Positions 7,327 through 15,831 of a stretch of 64,000 nucleotides of DNA are shown here, in pieces; position 1 is the stretch's first letter, and every line of letters begins with the position of its first letter. The position numbers were made by a program, and so were the translations under genes. Below the pieces are notes generated by a model. That model ran no database searches and was not told the origin of the DNA. It saw only the letters and a list, made by a program, of their open reading frames with translations. The stretch lies in the NCBI RefSeq assembly GCF_007829815.1, contig NZ_VIWT01000005.1, positions 124,001 to 188,000 of the forward strand, in the 5' to 3' direction. The stretch comes from Kitasatospora viridis (GTDB lineage: Bacteria > Actinomycetota > Actinomycetes > Streptomycetales > Streptomycetaceae).

Positions 7327-8943
7327 ATGACCGAACGCACCCCCCGCACCGTGCTGCTGCGCGGCGGCAACGTCTACAGCCCGGCCGACCCCTTCGCCAC
7401 CGCGATGCTGATCGAGGGCGAGCACGTCGCCTGGGTCGGCAGCGAGGGCGCCGCCGACGCCTACGCGGCGGTCGCCGACGAGGTGGTCGAGCTGGACGGT
7501 GCGCTGGTCACCCCGGCCTTCGTGGACGCCCACGTGCACGCCACCTCGGCCGGCCTCGCCCTCACCGGCCTGGACCTGACCGGCTGCCCCTCGCTGGCCG
7601 AGGCGCTGCGCCGGGTCGCCGAGTTCTCCGCCGCCACCGACGGCGTGCTGATCGGCCACGGCTGGGACGAGACCGGCTGGCCCGAGGGCCGCCCGCCGAC
7701 CCTCGCCGAGCTGGACGCGGCAGCCGCCGGCGCCCCGCTCTACCTGTCCCGCACCGACGTGCACTCCGCGCTCGCCACCAGCGCGCTGCGCGCCGCCACC
7801 CCGGGCCTGGCCGACCTGCCGGGCCACCACCCGGACGGCCCGCTCACCCGGGACGCCCACCACGCCGTCCGCAAGGCCGCGTTGGCCCACCTCACCGACG
7901 AGCAGCGGCGCACCGCCCAACGCGCCACCCTGCGGCACGCCGCGAGCCTGGGCATCGCCGCGCTGCACGAGTGCGCCGGCCCGGAGATCTCCTCCGCCGC
8001 CGACCTGGCCGCCCTGCTGGAGCTGGCCGCCGCCGAGGACGGCCCCGAGGTATTCGGCTACTGGGGCGAGCTCGGCGGCGTCGAGCGGGCCCGCGAGCTC
8101 GGCGCGGTCGGCGCCGGCGGCGACCTCTTCGTGGACGGCGCCCTCGGCTCGCACACCGCCTGCCTGCGCGCCCCGTACCAGGACGCCCCAGCCGGCGATG
8201 AGGGGGCCACGGGAGCCGCGTACCTGACGGCCGATCAGGTCGCCGAGCACGTCGCGGCCTGCACCGAGGCGGGCCTCCAGGCGGGCTTCCACGCGATCGG
8301 CGACGCCGCGCTGGACGCGGTGCTGGCGGGCGTGCGGGCCGCCGCCGACCGGGTCGGCCTGCCCGCCGTCAAGGCGCTGCGGCACCGGGTGGAGCACGCC
8401 GAGGCGCTGGACGAGAAGGCGATCGCCGCCTTCGTCGAGCTCGGCCTGACCGCCTCCGTGCAGCCCGCCTTCGACGCGGCCTGGGGCGGCCCGGACGGCA
8501 TGTACGCGGCTCGGCTCGGCGCCGAGCGGGCGGCCGGCCTCAACCCGTTCGCCGCCCTGCTGCGGGCCGGCGTGCCGCTGGCCTTCGGCTCCGACGCCCC
8601 GGTCACCCCGCTCGACCCCTGGGGCACGGTGCGCGCCGCCGCCTTCCACCGCACCCCCGAGCACCGGATCTCGGTGCGCGCGGCCTTCGCCGCGCACACC
8701 CGCGGCGGCTGGCGGGCGCTCGGCCGCGACCAGGAGGGCGTGCTGGTGCCCGGCGCCCCGGCGAGTTACGCGGTCTGGCGCACCGGCGAGCTGGTGGTCC
8801 AGGCGCCCGATTCCCGGGTGGCCGGCTGGTCCACGGATCCGCGCTCCGGCACCCCTGGCCTGCCCGACCTCACCCCCGGCTCCGAGCTGCCGGTCTGCCT
8901 GCGCACCGCGGTCCGCGGCCGCACGGTCTACCTGGCCGGTTGA
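7327..8943 (+). CDS. amidohydrolase, YtcJ-like
   Basis: 538 aa, the usual size of the YtcJ/Amidohydrolase_3 group. A metal-dependent hydrolase with a TIM-barrel and composite beta-domain. Seen: start LLRGGNVYSPADP; first metal motif FVDAHVHATS (HxH); WGELGG and LFVDGALGSHTA in the middle; FHAIGDAALDA and RHRVEHAE (metal His residues); and FGSDAPVTPLDPW with the catalytic Asp near the end. Substrate unknown; family members act on amides, formamides or urea-like compounds. No signal peptide. There is no good Shine-Dalgarno; the right arm of the inverted repeat occupies the space just upstream. Confidence 0.88.
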   Translation: MTERTPRTVLLRGGNVYSPADPFATAMLIEGEHVAWVGSEGAADAYAAVADEVVELDGALVTPAFVDAHVHATSAGLALTGLDLTGCPSLAEALRRVAEFSAATDGVLIGHGWDETGWPEGRPPTLAELDAAAAGAPLYLSRTDVHSALATSALRAATPGLADLPGHHPDGPLTRDAHHAVRKAALAHLTDEQRRTAQRATLRHAASLGIAALHECAGPEISSAADLAALLELAAAEDGPEVFGYWGELGGVERARELGAVGAGGDLFVDGALGSHTACLRAPYQDAPAGDEGATGAAYLTADQVAEHVAACTEAGLQAGFHAIGDAALDAVLAGVRAAADRVGLPAVKALRHRVEHAEALDEKAIAAFVELGLTASVQPAFDAAWGGPDGMYAARLGAERAAGLNPFAALLRAGVPLAFGSDAPVTPLDPWGTVRAAAFHRTPEHRISVRAAFAAHTRGGWRALGRDQEGVLVPGAPASYAVWRTGELVVQAPDSRVAGWSTDPRSGTPGLPDLTPGSELPVCLRTAVRGRTVYLAG

Positions 8944-9057
8944 CCTGCCGCTTTCTCATCCCGGGGCCGCTACCGCGGGCCCGGGGCGGGGAGGTACCTT
9001 CGTCCAACACCTGCCGTGCGGCAGGACCGATCCCGCCACAGAGAGATGGGTAACCAG

Positions 9058-10716
9058 GTGGCAGTGCCCGTCGACGCGGCCCGCCCGGCCGTCGACCCGA
9101 CCCCCGAGACCCCGGCGAAGGGAGCGGGCCGGCTGGCCAGGTTCCGTGCCAAGGTCCGTGGCGGCTGGAAGCGCAGCGCGCTGGCCGCCGCCGCCGGGCT
9201 GGCGCTGGCCGCCGCCTTCCCGCCCTACGACATCTGGCCGCTGTCGGTGCTCGCGGTGGCCGCCCTCGCGCTGCTCACCCACGGCCGGACGGTCCGTCAG
9301 GGCCTGTGGACCGGTTTCGCCTTCGGGTTCCCGTTCTTCGTCTGGCTGCTGGTCTGGCTCCGGGTGATCGGCTGGGACGCCTTGTTCGGGCTCTCGCTGG
9401 CCGAGGCCATGTTCCTCTGGGCGCTCGGCGGCGGGCTGGCGCTCACCTCCCGGCTGCGCGGCTGGCCGCTCTGGGGCGCCTGCCTCTGGGTGGCCGAGGA
9501 GCTGGTCCGGGACCGCGAGCCGCTCGGCGGGTTCCCGTGGGGCCGGCTGGCCTTCGCCAACACGGCCACCCCGTTCACCCCGCTGGCCGCGCTCGGCGGC
9601 GCCGCACTGGTGAGCTTCGCGGTCGCACTGACCGGGTCGCTGCTGGCCTACCTGGTGCTGCGGGTGGTCCACCGGGGCTCGGCGCCGACCGGTCCGGTCG
9701 GCTGGCTCAAGCCGACGGCCGCGGTGCTGGCGGCCGCCGCGCTCACCGGCGGCGGCGCCCTGGTGCCGATCCCGACCACCGGCGACACCGCGGGCGGCCC
9801 GGCCTCGGTCAAGGTGGCGCTGATCCAGGGCAACGTGCAGCAGCCGGGCATGGACTTCCTCGGCCGCCCGATGCAGGTGCTGAACAACCACGCGGGCGAG
9901 ACCGAGCGGCTGGCCGCCGCGATCAAGGCCGGCCAGGCGCCCGATCCGGACGTGGTGATCTGGCCGGAGAACTCCTCCGACCTGGACCCGTACAGCGACC
10001 CGGCGGTCTACGCCCGGATCACCGAGGCGGTCACCACCATCGGCAAGCCCACCCTGGTCGGCGCGCTGGTCAACGGTCCGGATGCGCAGCACGTGCAGAA
10101 CGAGGGCATCGTCTGGGACCCGATCAGCGGCCCCGGCGCGCACTACACCAAGCAGCACCCGGTGCCGTTCGGCGAGTACGTGCCGTTCCGCTCTGTGCTG
10201 ATGAAGGTGATCACCCGGCTGCAGCGGGTCGCCCACGACTTCTACCCCGGCAAGGGCATCGGCGTGATGCAGCTCGGCCCGGCCCGGATCGGCGACGTGA
10301 TCTGCTTCGAGGTGGCCTACGACGACATCGTGCGCAACACCGTCAACGGCGGCGGCCGGGTGCTGGTGGTGCAGACCAACAACGCCGACTACGCCGACAC
10401 CGGTCAGCCCGACCAGCAGCTGGCGATGTCCCGGCTGCGCGCGGTCGAGCACGGCCGCGCGGTGCTGATCGCCGCGACCAGCGGGATCAGCGCGGTGATC
10501 CGCCCGGACGGCACGATCGAGAGCCGCACGGCCGAGATGACCGCCGCCGAGCTGAGCGCCACCGTCCCGCTGCGCGACGGCAAGACCCTCGCCGACCGGC
10601 TCGGCGCGGCCCCCGAGTGGGCGCTGTCGGTGATCGGCCTGCTGGCCTGCGGCGGCGCGGTGCTGGTCTCCCGGCGCCGCCGCCCGAGCGGGTCCGACCC
10701 GGCCGCCACGGCCTGA
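9058..10716 (+). CDS. lnt: apolipoprotein N-acyltransferase
   Basis: About 552 aa from the GTG chosen. It transfers an acyl chain to the N-terminal Cys of lipoproteins at the membrane. Several N-terminal membrane helices (LAAAAGLALAAAFPPYDIWPL onward) precede a nitrilase-like domain whose Glu-Lys-Cys triad is all present: WPENSS (E about 304), HYTKQHPVPFGEY (K about 365) and VICFEVAYD (C about 416). One more helix follows (ALSVIGLLACGGAVLV) and an Arg-rich tail. Start uncertain: ATG at 9046 and 9016 are in frame; GTG 9058 has GAGAGATGGG upstream. In mycobacteria the Lnt domain is fused to Ppm1; here it stands alone with no Ppm1 gene beside it. Confidence 0.9.
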   Translation: MAVPVDAARPAVDPTPETPAKGAGRLARFRAKVRGGWKRSALAAAAGLALAAAFPPYDIWPLSVLAVAALALLTHGRTVRQGLWTGFAFGFPFFVWLLVWLRVIGWDALFGLSLAEAMFLWALGGGLALTSRLRGWPLWGACLWVAEELVRDREPLGGFPWGRLAFANTATPFTPLAALGGAALVSFAVALTGSLLAYLVLRVVHRGSAPTGPVGWLKPTAAVLAAAALTGGGALVPIPTTGDTAGGPASVKVALIQGNVQQPGMDFLGRPMQVLNNHAGETERLAAAIKAGQAPDPDVVIWPENSSDLDPYSDPAVYARITEAVTTIGKPTLVGALVNGPDAQHVQNEGIVWDPISGPGAHYTKQHPVPFGEYVPFRSVLMKVITRLQRVAHDFYPGKGIGVMQLGPARIGDVICFEVAYDDIVRNTVNGGGRVLVVQTNNADYADTGQPDQQLAMSRLRAVEHGRAVLIAATSGISAVIRPDGTIESRTAEMTAAELSATVPLRDGKTLADRLGAAPEWALSVIGLLACGGAVLVSRRRRPSGSDPAATA

Positions 10717-10725
10717 CCTGGGGGT

Positions 10726-10763
10726 TTCGGCCCGGCTCCGGTGGAACACGGGGCCGGGCCGAA
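10726..10763. terminator. hairpin after lnt
   Basis: ttcggcccggctccg (10726-10740) pairs with cggggccgggccgaa (10749-10763), 15 bp with one G-U pair and an 8-nt loop, just after the lnt stop. Confidence 0.7.
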
Positions 10764-10828
10764 CCGTTGTCCCCGGTGGTGCCCCGACCGCGCGGGAGAA
10801 GCCCGCGCGGCGCGTTCCCGGCGCCGCG

Positions 10829-11425
10829 ATGGAGTGGATCCCTACCGTGACCCCGCACGTTGACCTGTCCCGCGCCCCCCGGCGCAGCCGGCTGCGCCGG
10901 GTGCTGCCGCTGCTGGTGGTGGCCTGGATGCTGCTGGAAGTCTGGCTGATGGTCCAGGTGGCCTCGGCGACCAGTGGACTGCTGGTGGTCCTGTTGCTGG
11001 TGGCCGGCGCGGTGCTGGGCTCCCGGCTGATCAAGCGGGCCGGGCTGCGGGCGCTGCGCAACGCCTCGGCCGCCTTCGAGCAGGGCCGGATGCCGGAGTC
11101 CGGCTCGGCCGAGACCGGCACCAGCCTGACGGTGCTGGCCGGCCTGCTGCTGATCCTGCCGGGCTTCCTGTCCGACGCGATCGCGATCACCCTGCTGCTC
11201 CCGCCGACCCGGGCGCTGTGGCGCGCGGTCGGCCGCCGCACGGCCAAGAAGCTGATCCGCACCGCCCCGATGGGCGATCCGCTCACCGACGCGCTGCGGA
11301 TGCAGCAGCAGTTCCGAATGCACCGCCCGGACGGCAAGGTGGTCCAGGGCGAGGTGGTCGACCCGGCCGACCCGACCGCGCCGCGCGGCCCGGACGACGA
11401 CCCGCGGCCGCCGCTCTCGCGCTGA
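10829..11425 (+). CDS. fxsA: FxsA family membrane protein
   Basis: 198 aa. Membrane helices at about 25-45 and 48-65, then the family signature LTVLAGLLLILPGFLSD AIAITLLLPP at about 95-125, and a charged C-terminal tail (EVVDPADPTAPRGPDDD). FxsA is a small cytoplasmic-membrane protein; in E. coli overexpression relieves F-plasmid exclusion of phage T7, but its normal role is unknown. ATG 10829 has no clear Shine-Dalgarno; GTG 10847 (VTPHVDLS) is an alternative. It converges on rbpA over a 21-bp terminator hairpin. Confidence 0.87.
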   Translation: MEWIPTVTPHVDLSRAPRRSRLRRVLPLLVVAWMLLEVWLMVQVASATSGLLVVLLLVAGAVLGSRLIKRAGLRALRNASAAFEQGRMPESGSAETGTSLTVLAGLLLILPGFLSDAIAITLLLPPTRALWRAVGRRTAKKLIRTAPMGDPLTDALRMQQQFRMHRPDGKVVQGEVVDPADPTAPRGPDDDPRPPLSR

Positions 11426-11473
11426 CCGCACCTGACGAGAGACCACACGCGGACACCACACGCAGACACACGC

Positions 11474-11521
11474 AGAGAAGGCCTTGGGCCCGATCCGAGG
11501 ATCGGGCCCAAGGCCTTCTCT
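11474..11521. terminator. bidirectional terminator between fxsA and rbpA
   Basis: A perfect 21-bp stem (11474-11494 with 11501-11521) with loop ccgagg; the stem begins AGAGAAGGCCTTGGGCCC. It is the longest hairpin in the window and sits between two convergent genes. Confidence 0.85.
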
Positions 11522-11555
11522 GTTCGTTCCGCGCCGACCCCGGGCGCCGCGGGGG

Positions 11556-11930
11556 TCAGGCGCTCTTGCGGGTGTCCCGCGGGTGCACCGCGAGGTTCAT
11601 CCCACCGGAGCGGAGCACGGCCAGCCGCTCGGCCAGCACCTCCTCCAACTCCTCACGGGTCCGCCGCTCCATCAGCATGTCCCAATGGGTGCGGGTCGGC
11701 TTGGTCTTCTTCTCCTCCGGCTCGTCGCCGTCGAGCAGGACGGCCTCGGTGCCGCAGAACCGGCACTCCCACACCGAAGGAATCTCCGCCTCGACGGAGA
11801 AGGGCACCTCGAACCGGTGTCCGTTCTGGCATGCGTACTCGACGGTCTGGCGCGGAGCCAGGTCAATGCCACGGTCGGTCTCGTAGCTAGTAGCACCGAG
11901 TCGCGTGCCTCGGAGAGCTCGCTCGCTCAT
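11556..11930 (-). CDS. rbpA: RNA polymerase-binding protein RbpA
   Basis: 124 aa, as in other streptomycetes. RbpA binds RNA polymerase and the group-1/2 sigma factor and stabilises open complexes. Seen: N-terminal MSERALRGTRLG tail, the RbpA core domain with four zinc-type residues (YACQNGHRFEVPF and WECRFCGTEA), the basic linker KKTKPTRTHWDMLMERR and the sigma-interacting helix REELEEVLAERLAVL. It is preceded by a match to the disulfide-stress sigma-R promoter at 11996-12021, in agreement with sigma-R control of rbpA in S. coelicolor. One of the most certain calls in the window. Confidence 0.97.
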   Translation of the reverse strand: MSERALRGTRLGATSYETDRGIDLAPRQTVEYACQNGHRFEVPFSVEAEIPSVWECRFCGTEAVLLDGDEPEEKKTKPTRTHWDMLMERRTREELEEVLAERLAVLRSGGMNLAVHPRDTRKSA

Positions 11931-11995
11931 GAATCGTGCCTCCAGGGCTTATGGCCCACAGGACTAGTTGGGGTCGCTGTCTTCGTCGTTCGGTC

Positions 11996-12021
11996 AACGC
12001 CCGACCGCCGACGAAGATTCC
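11996..12021 (-). promoter_or_regulatory. sigma-R type promoter of rbpA
   Basis: Reading the minus strand, GGAAT (12021-12017) and GTT (11998-11996) are separated by exactly 18 nt, the published sigma-R consensus (GGAAT-N18/19-GTT). It lies about 65 nt upstream of the rbpA ATG. rbpA is an established sigma-R target in S. coelicolor. Confidence 0.8.
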
Positions 12022-12182
12022 CGGCCGGGCGTCCGTCGTCTGTCGTGCCGCCCCTGTTTGTACCCATCTCCGTCCGATTTGTCACATCTGGCATGGGATA
12101 TCACCCTGAGTGCGGCCGAATTCGCACCCTGTGACGGGAACGGCTTTCCTTTTGCCCATTTGTCCGAGCTGTTGTGCGGCGT

Positions 12183-13784
12183 TCACCGCAGCGGCGCTGG
12201 ACTCGCCTCGGGGGTCTTCTCCAGGATCACCCGTCCCGCCGGCTCGCCGGGGGCGGCGGGGACCTGGGGCTGGTGGTCGGGGACGGGTGGGGCGGGCGCC
12301 TCGATCCGGGTGTCGCGGTGCGGGAGCAGGGCGATCACCGCGTCGCGCAGCCGGGCCGGGGCGTCCTCGTCCAGCGGGTCCACGGTGGCCGGCGCCTGCA
12401 GCCGGGTCGCCGGGCCGGCGCCGATCCGGGCGTAGCCGCGCCCGGGCGGGACGTGGGCGGCGGGGGTGAGGTCGAGCGGGGCGCCGAGCGCGTCGGCCAG
12501 CTCGGGCGCCGGGTGGTCGCCGAGCACCACCCGGGCCCGGACCGCGCCGCGCAGCGCGGGGGAGAGCCGGTCGGCGGCCTCGATCGACTCGGCCACCACG
12601 ACGGTGACCCGGGCGGCCCGCCCGTGGCGCAGCGGCACCTCCAGCAGGTCCTGCGGGTCCGGCTGCCCCTGGGCCTCGGCCAGCTCGGTCAGCTCGGTGG
12701 GGTGGTCGAGCAGCAGCCAGAGCGGCCGGGTGGCGTCGGCGGGGGCGGGCTCGCCGCGGTAGCGGGCGGCGTTCAGCACCGCGAGCCGGCGCTCGGTCTC
12801 CTGGGCGGCCCACTCCAGCGCGGCCAGCGCGCCGTGCAGGCTGGTCTCCACGGTGTGCACGCCCGGCCGGTTGACCAGGCAGGCGTGCTCGCCGGTGCCC
12901 GCGCCGTCGACCACCACCAGGTCGCCGTGGGCCAGCGCCTGCAGGGCGACGGTGCGCAGCAGGGTGGAGCCGCCGGACCCGGTAGAGCCGAGCACCAGCA
13001 GGTGCGGCTCGGCGGAGCGCGGGCCGGTGCGCCAGATCACCGGCGGCTGGTGGCCGGGGCCGCCGTCGTGGGCGACCGGGATCCGGCGCTGGGTGGCCTC
13101 CGGGTCGGTGAAGCCGAGCAGCACCTCGCCGGGGGCGGTGACCCAGGGCTGGGCGGGCACGTCCTGCGGCAGCGGGGCCAGGGCGGTGACCCGGAGCCGG
13201 TTGCACTCCAGGTCCCAGTCGAAGCGGTACTCGCGGGCCCGTCCGGCCTTGCCCTGCACGACCTGTTCGATCCGGGAGCGGGCGCCCGGCTCGGTGTCGG
13301 TGAACCAGCCGGGGTAGCCGATCTCCAGGGCGGTCAGCCGGCCGTCCGGGTCGAAGGCCCAGCCGGCGAAGGCGTCGCGGTAGCCGCCGTCGGGGCGGTA
13401 GAGCGGGCAGGGGTCGTCGGGGGCGGCGAGGTAGGGGGTGAGCGCGGCGTAGAGCGCGGGGAGCTTGACGTCGGCGGGGTCGGGGGCCGGGGCCGCGACC
13501 GGCTTGGGCTGCCGGCCGGTCCAGGCGGCGCTGCCGAGCAGCGCCACGATCGCCAGCAGCGGGCCGTGCGGCAGCAGCACGACGCCGACCACCGCGGCGA
13601 CGGCGAGCAGCGCGGTGGGCCCGCGCTTCTCCTTGGGCGTGGCCTGCCAGCGGGTCTTGGTCCAGCCGGCGTGCCGCCGCAGGCCGCGCCCGATCAGGCT
13701 GAGCGGGGCGAACATGTCGGCGGCGTGGTCCCCGGCGGTGCGGGCGAGGTCGCGGCCGCGGGTCAGGTGGCGGGTGAGGGACAT
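12183..13784 (-). CDS. FtsK/TraB-like membrane P-loop protein with altered Walker A
   Basis: 533 aa. Basic N-terminus, one or two membrane helices at about 58-85 (LLAVAAVVGVVLLPHGPLL), then a cytoplasmic region and an FtsK/SpoIIIE/TraB-type ATPase-like domain. The P-loop reads LGSTGSGGST, with Gly where the conserved Lys should be, followed by DLVVVDGAGTG and LWLLLDHPTEL. Streptomyces chromosomes carry a conserved gene of this kind next to a small membrane protein, exactly as here; it resembles plasmid transfer/spread proteins. ATP hydrolysis is doubtful without the Lys. Start ATG 13784 behind AGGAG; the small membrane gene is 64 nt upstream on the same strand. Confidence 0.75.
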   Translation of the reverse strand: MSLTRHLTRGRDLARTAGDHAADMFAPLSLIGRGLRRHAGWTKTRWQATPKEKRGPTALLAVAAVVGVVLLPHGPLLAIVALLGSAAWTGRQPKPVAAPAPDPADVKLPALYAALTPYLAAPDDPCPLYRPDGGYRDAFAGWAFDPDGRLTALEIGYPGWFTDTEPGARSRIEQVVQGKAGRAREYRFDWDLECNRLRVTALAPLPQDVPAQPWVTAPGEVLLGFTDPEATQRRIPVAHDGGPGHQPPVIWRTGPRSAEPHLLVLGSTGSGGSTLLRTVALQALAHGDLVVVDGAGTGEHACLVNRPGVHTVETSLHGALAALEWAAQETERRLAVLNAARYRGEPAPADATRPLWLLLDHPTELTELAEAQGQPDPQDLLEVPLRHGRAARVTVVVAESIEAADRLSPALRGAVRARVVLGDHPAPELADALGAPLDLTPAAHVPPGRGYARIGAGPATRLQAPATVDPLDEDAPARLRDAVIALLPHRDTRIEAPAPPVPDHQPQVPAAPGEPAGRVILEKTPEASPAPLR

Positions 13785-13848
13785 GGTCTCCTGGGCCTTC
13801 GGCGGTGGGGGAGGCCCGGGCCGCCGGGCCCGGGCCGCTGGCGGGGGG

Positions 13849-14043
13849 TCAGAACTTGATGCCGCCGAGCAGGTTGGCCAGGCTCGCGCCGCCGGCCTGG
13901 ATGCTCGGGGCGATCGCGGTGCCCGCCAGGTAGAAGCCGAAGAGCGCGCAGACCAAGGCGTGCGACACCTTGAGCCCGTCCCGCCGGAAGAAGAGGAAGG
14001 CGATGGTGCCGAACAGGACGATGCCGGAGATGGACAGGATCAC
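13849..14043 (-). CDS. small two-helix membrane protein
   Basis: 64 aa. Helix 1 at residues 2-20 (LSISGIVLFGTIAFLFF), basic turn RRDGLK, helix 2 at about 28-48 (VCALFGFYLAGTAIAPSI), short Gly-rich tail. GTG start with GAGGAG 7 nt upstream. It leads the two-gene operon with the FtsK-like protein. Such pairs are conserved in streptomycetes and resemble the small spread (Spd) proteins of conjugative plasmids; a role in a membrane complex is inference. Confidence 0.8.
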   Translation of the reverse strand: MILSISGIVLFGTIAFLFFRRDGLKVSHALVCALFGFYLAGTAIAPSIQAGGASLANLLGGIKF

Positions 14044-14077
14044 GGGTCTGCTCCTCGGTGAGGCGGGGACAGGTGGT

Positions 14078-14140
14078 CACTGTGGGGACAGTGTCACGGA
14101 ATGTTCCTTCATCGTGACAAAAAGTAATAGATGATGGAAC
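14078..14140. promoter_or_regulatory. cluster of three overlapping palindromes upstream of the FtsK-like operon
   Basis: CACTGT-gggg-ACAGTG (14078-14093), TGTCACG-N14-CGTGACA (14092-14119), and GTTCCTTCATC (14103-14113) with GATGATGGAAC (14130-14140, one mismatch). They lie 35-97 nt before the 64-aa gene, and the AT-rich stretch at about 14116-14130 is unusual for this window and could hold the promoter. Confidence 0.5.
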
Positions 14141-14315
14141 GGGGCAAATGGGTGGTTCTGTCCCCTGGCTCTCCCGTTGTCGCCCGCTCGGGTGCAAAAT
14201 TCGGCCACTCGGCGCGCTGGGTCCGCTCCGGCGGCGGTCCGGTCGGTGACCCTGTCGGTCGGTGGGCCGCCTCGGATACGGTGCCGGTGGCCGACCGACC
14301 ACCGAGAGGAACGCG

Positions 14316-14747
14316 ATGTCCGAATCGAACGGCAGCACCGGAACGCCCGACGGGCCCGAGGCGCAGGAGGAGGCCCGGCTGGTCGAGCTGGCCGGCCGGA
14401 TCTTCGGCGCCGCCCGGGCCGGGGACGCGGGTGCGCTGGAGGCCTTCCTGGCCGGCGGCGCTCCGGTCGACCTGGCCAATGAGGGTGGCGACACCCTGCT
14501 GATGCTGGCCTCCTACCATGGCCACGCCGAGGCGGTGTCGGTGCTGCTGGCCCGCGGCGCGGACCCGAACAAGGCCAACGACCGCGGCCAGACCCCGCTG
14601 GCGGGCACCGTCTTCAAGGGGCACGACGCGGTGCTGGACGAGCTGCTGGCGGCCGGCGCCGACCCGCACGCCGGGCAGCCCTCGGCCTTCGCGACCGCCC
14701 AGATGTTCCAGAAGTCCGAGGTGCTGGCGAAGTTCGGCCGGGCCTGA
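14316..14747 (+). CDS. ankyrin repeat protein
   Basis: 143 aa, soluble. About three ankyrin repeats after a polar N-terminus: AGDAGALEAFLAGGAPVDLAN, GDTLLMLASYHGHAEAVSVLL ARGADPNKAND, and GQTPLAGTVFKGHDAVLDELL AAGADPHAG. These are protein-interaction repeats; the partner is unknown. Start ATG 14316 chosen for GAGAGG 7 nt upstream; the open frame upstream has no similarity. No signal peptide. The following GNAT gene has its own leaderless-type promoter. Confidence 0.88.
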   Translation: MSESNGSTGTPDGPEAQEEARLVELAGRIFGAARAGDAGALEAFLAGGAPVDLANEGGDTLLMLASYHGHAEAVSVLLARGADPNKANDRGQTPLAGTVFKGHDAVLDELLAAGADPHAGQPSAFATAQMFQKSEVLAKFGRA

Positions 14748-14814
14748 GCCCGTGGGGGCGACGGGGTGGGCGGAGCCGGTTCGCCGGATAAATCATCCGA
14801 TGATCCGACGCCCG

Positions 14815-14820
14815 TATGCT
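14815..14820 (+). promoter_or_regulatory. -10 hexamer for leaderless GNAT gene
   Basis: TATGCT ends 8 nt before the ATG at 14829; no Shine-Dalgarno is present. Confidence 0.45.
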
Positions 14821-14828
14821 TGGCGGCC

Positions 14829-15308
14829 ATGGAACTTCGCATCACCGGCTACGACCACCCCGACGCCGTCACCCTCACCGCCGCGGTGCAGCAGGAGTAC
14901 GTCCGCCGCTACGGCGACGTCGACACCACCGAGATGCTGGCCGAGCACTTCGCGGCGCCGCACGGCGTCTTCGTGGTCGGCTACCTGGACGGTGAGCCGG
15001 TGGCCTGCGGTGGTTGGCGGGCCAAGGACAGCAGCTACGAGTACCTGCGGGACGGCGACGCCGAGCTGAAGCGGATGTTCGTGGTGCCCGGCGCCCGCGG
15101 CCGGGGCCTGTCCCGGGTGCTGCTGCGCCACCTGGAGAGCAGCGCCGCCGGGGCCGGGCGGCGCCGGGTGGTGCTGGAGACCGGCACCGAGCAGCCCGAG
15201 GCGGTCGCGCTGTACACCTCCGAGGGATACGCCCCGATCACCAAGTTCGGCGTCTACCGGTGCGCGCCCGAGAGCATTTGCCTCGGCAAGGAACTCGCCG
15301 CCGGCTGA
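14829..15308 (+). CDS. GNAT family N-acetyltransferase
   Basis: 159 aa, one GNAT domain using acetyl-CoA. Motif A is ELKRMFVVPGARGRGLSRVLL with the R-x-x-G-x-G/A signature, followed by RRVVLETGTEQPEAVALYTSEGY, the usual C-terminal half. The acceptor (small molecule or protein amine) is unknown. The frame is open another 63 nt upstream; ATG 14829 is chosen because it begins the domain and fits a leaderless promoter. Confidence 0.88.
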   Translation: MELRITGYDHPDAVTLTAAVQQEYVRRYGDVDTTEMLAEHFAAPHGVFVVGYLDGEPVACGGWRAKDSSYEYLRDGDAELKRMFVVPGARGRGLSRVLLRHLESSAAGAGRRRVVLETGTEQPEAVALYTSEGYAPITKFGVYRCAPESICLGKELAAG

Positions 15309-15531
15309 CCGGATCGAACTGAATTTCCGGCAGTGCCGCCGTTCGGCTGGTTACTTGACTGATGTCGGTGAATTCTCCGTACTCCGGACGTGGGGAAGTG
15401 CCCCCCATCGGCACAGCAACGGCGAATACGGCAGGCGGGCTGGGTTAGCGTCGTGCCCGCTGCGTCTCACGGCGGTGCCCGGGAATCGGGTGCCGCCGTC
15501 CCTGCCAACCGCTATTTCCCCGGGAGAACCC

Positions 15532-15831
15532 GTGCACGACAATTGCCTGCCGGAAAGCAGTGCGGTCGCCGCCGACAGTCTGCGGCTCGCGGTCAGCGCG
15601 CTCGCCGAATTCCCCAGCCGGGCCGGAGCGGAGAACGTGGCCGGGCGGATCAGCGTGGTGGCCGCCCTGTGCGACGAGGTCGACCGGGTGATGGACTCGC
15701 TGGTCGTCCGCACGGCCGCGGAGGCCGCCGAGGAGGGCTGGACCAGCGGCCGGATGCGGGAGACCGCGCCCTCGTACCACGCCCGGCTGCAGCGGGCCCT
15801 CAACTCCGAGCAAGGGTGGAGCGCCCGATGA
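15532..15831 (+). CDS. small hypothetical protein coupled to the thioesterase
   Basis: 99 aa, not recognised. Mostly helical by composition: SAVAADSLRLAVSALAEFPSRAGAENVAGRISVVAALCDEVDRVMDSL in the centre, then a charged tail. GTG start behind GGGAGA. Its TGA overlaps the thioesterase ATG (ATGA), so it is translated with it and may be a partner or regulator. The preceding 220 nt contain a TTGACT box (15355-15360) and a TAGCGT hexamer (15446-15451) as promoter candidates but no gene. Confidence 0.65.
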   Translation: MHDNCLPESSAVAADSLRLAVSALAEFPSRAGAENVAGRISVVAALCDEVDRVMDSLVVRTAAEAAEEGWTSGRMRETAPSYHARLQRALNSEQGWSAR

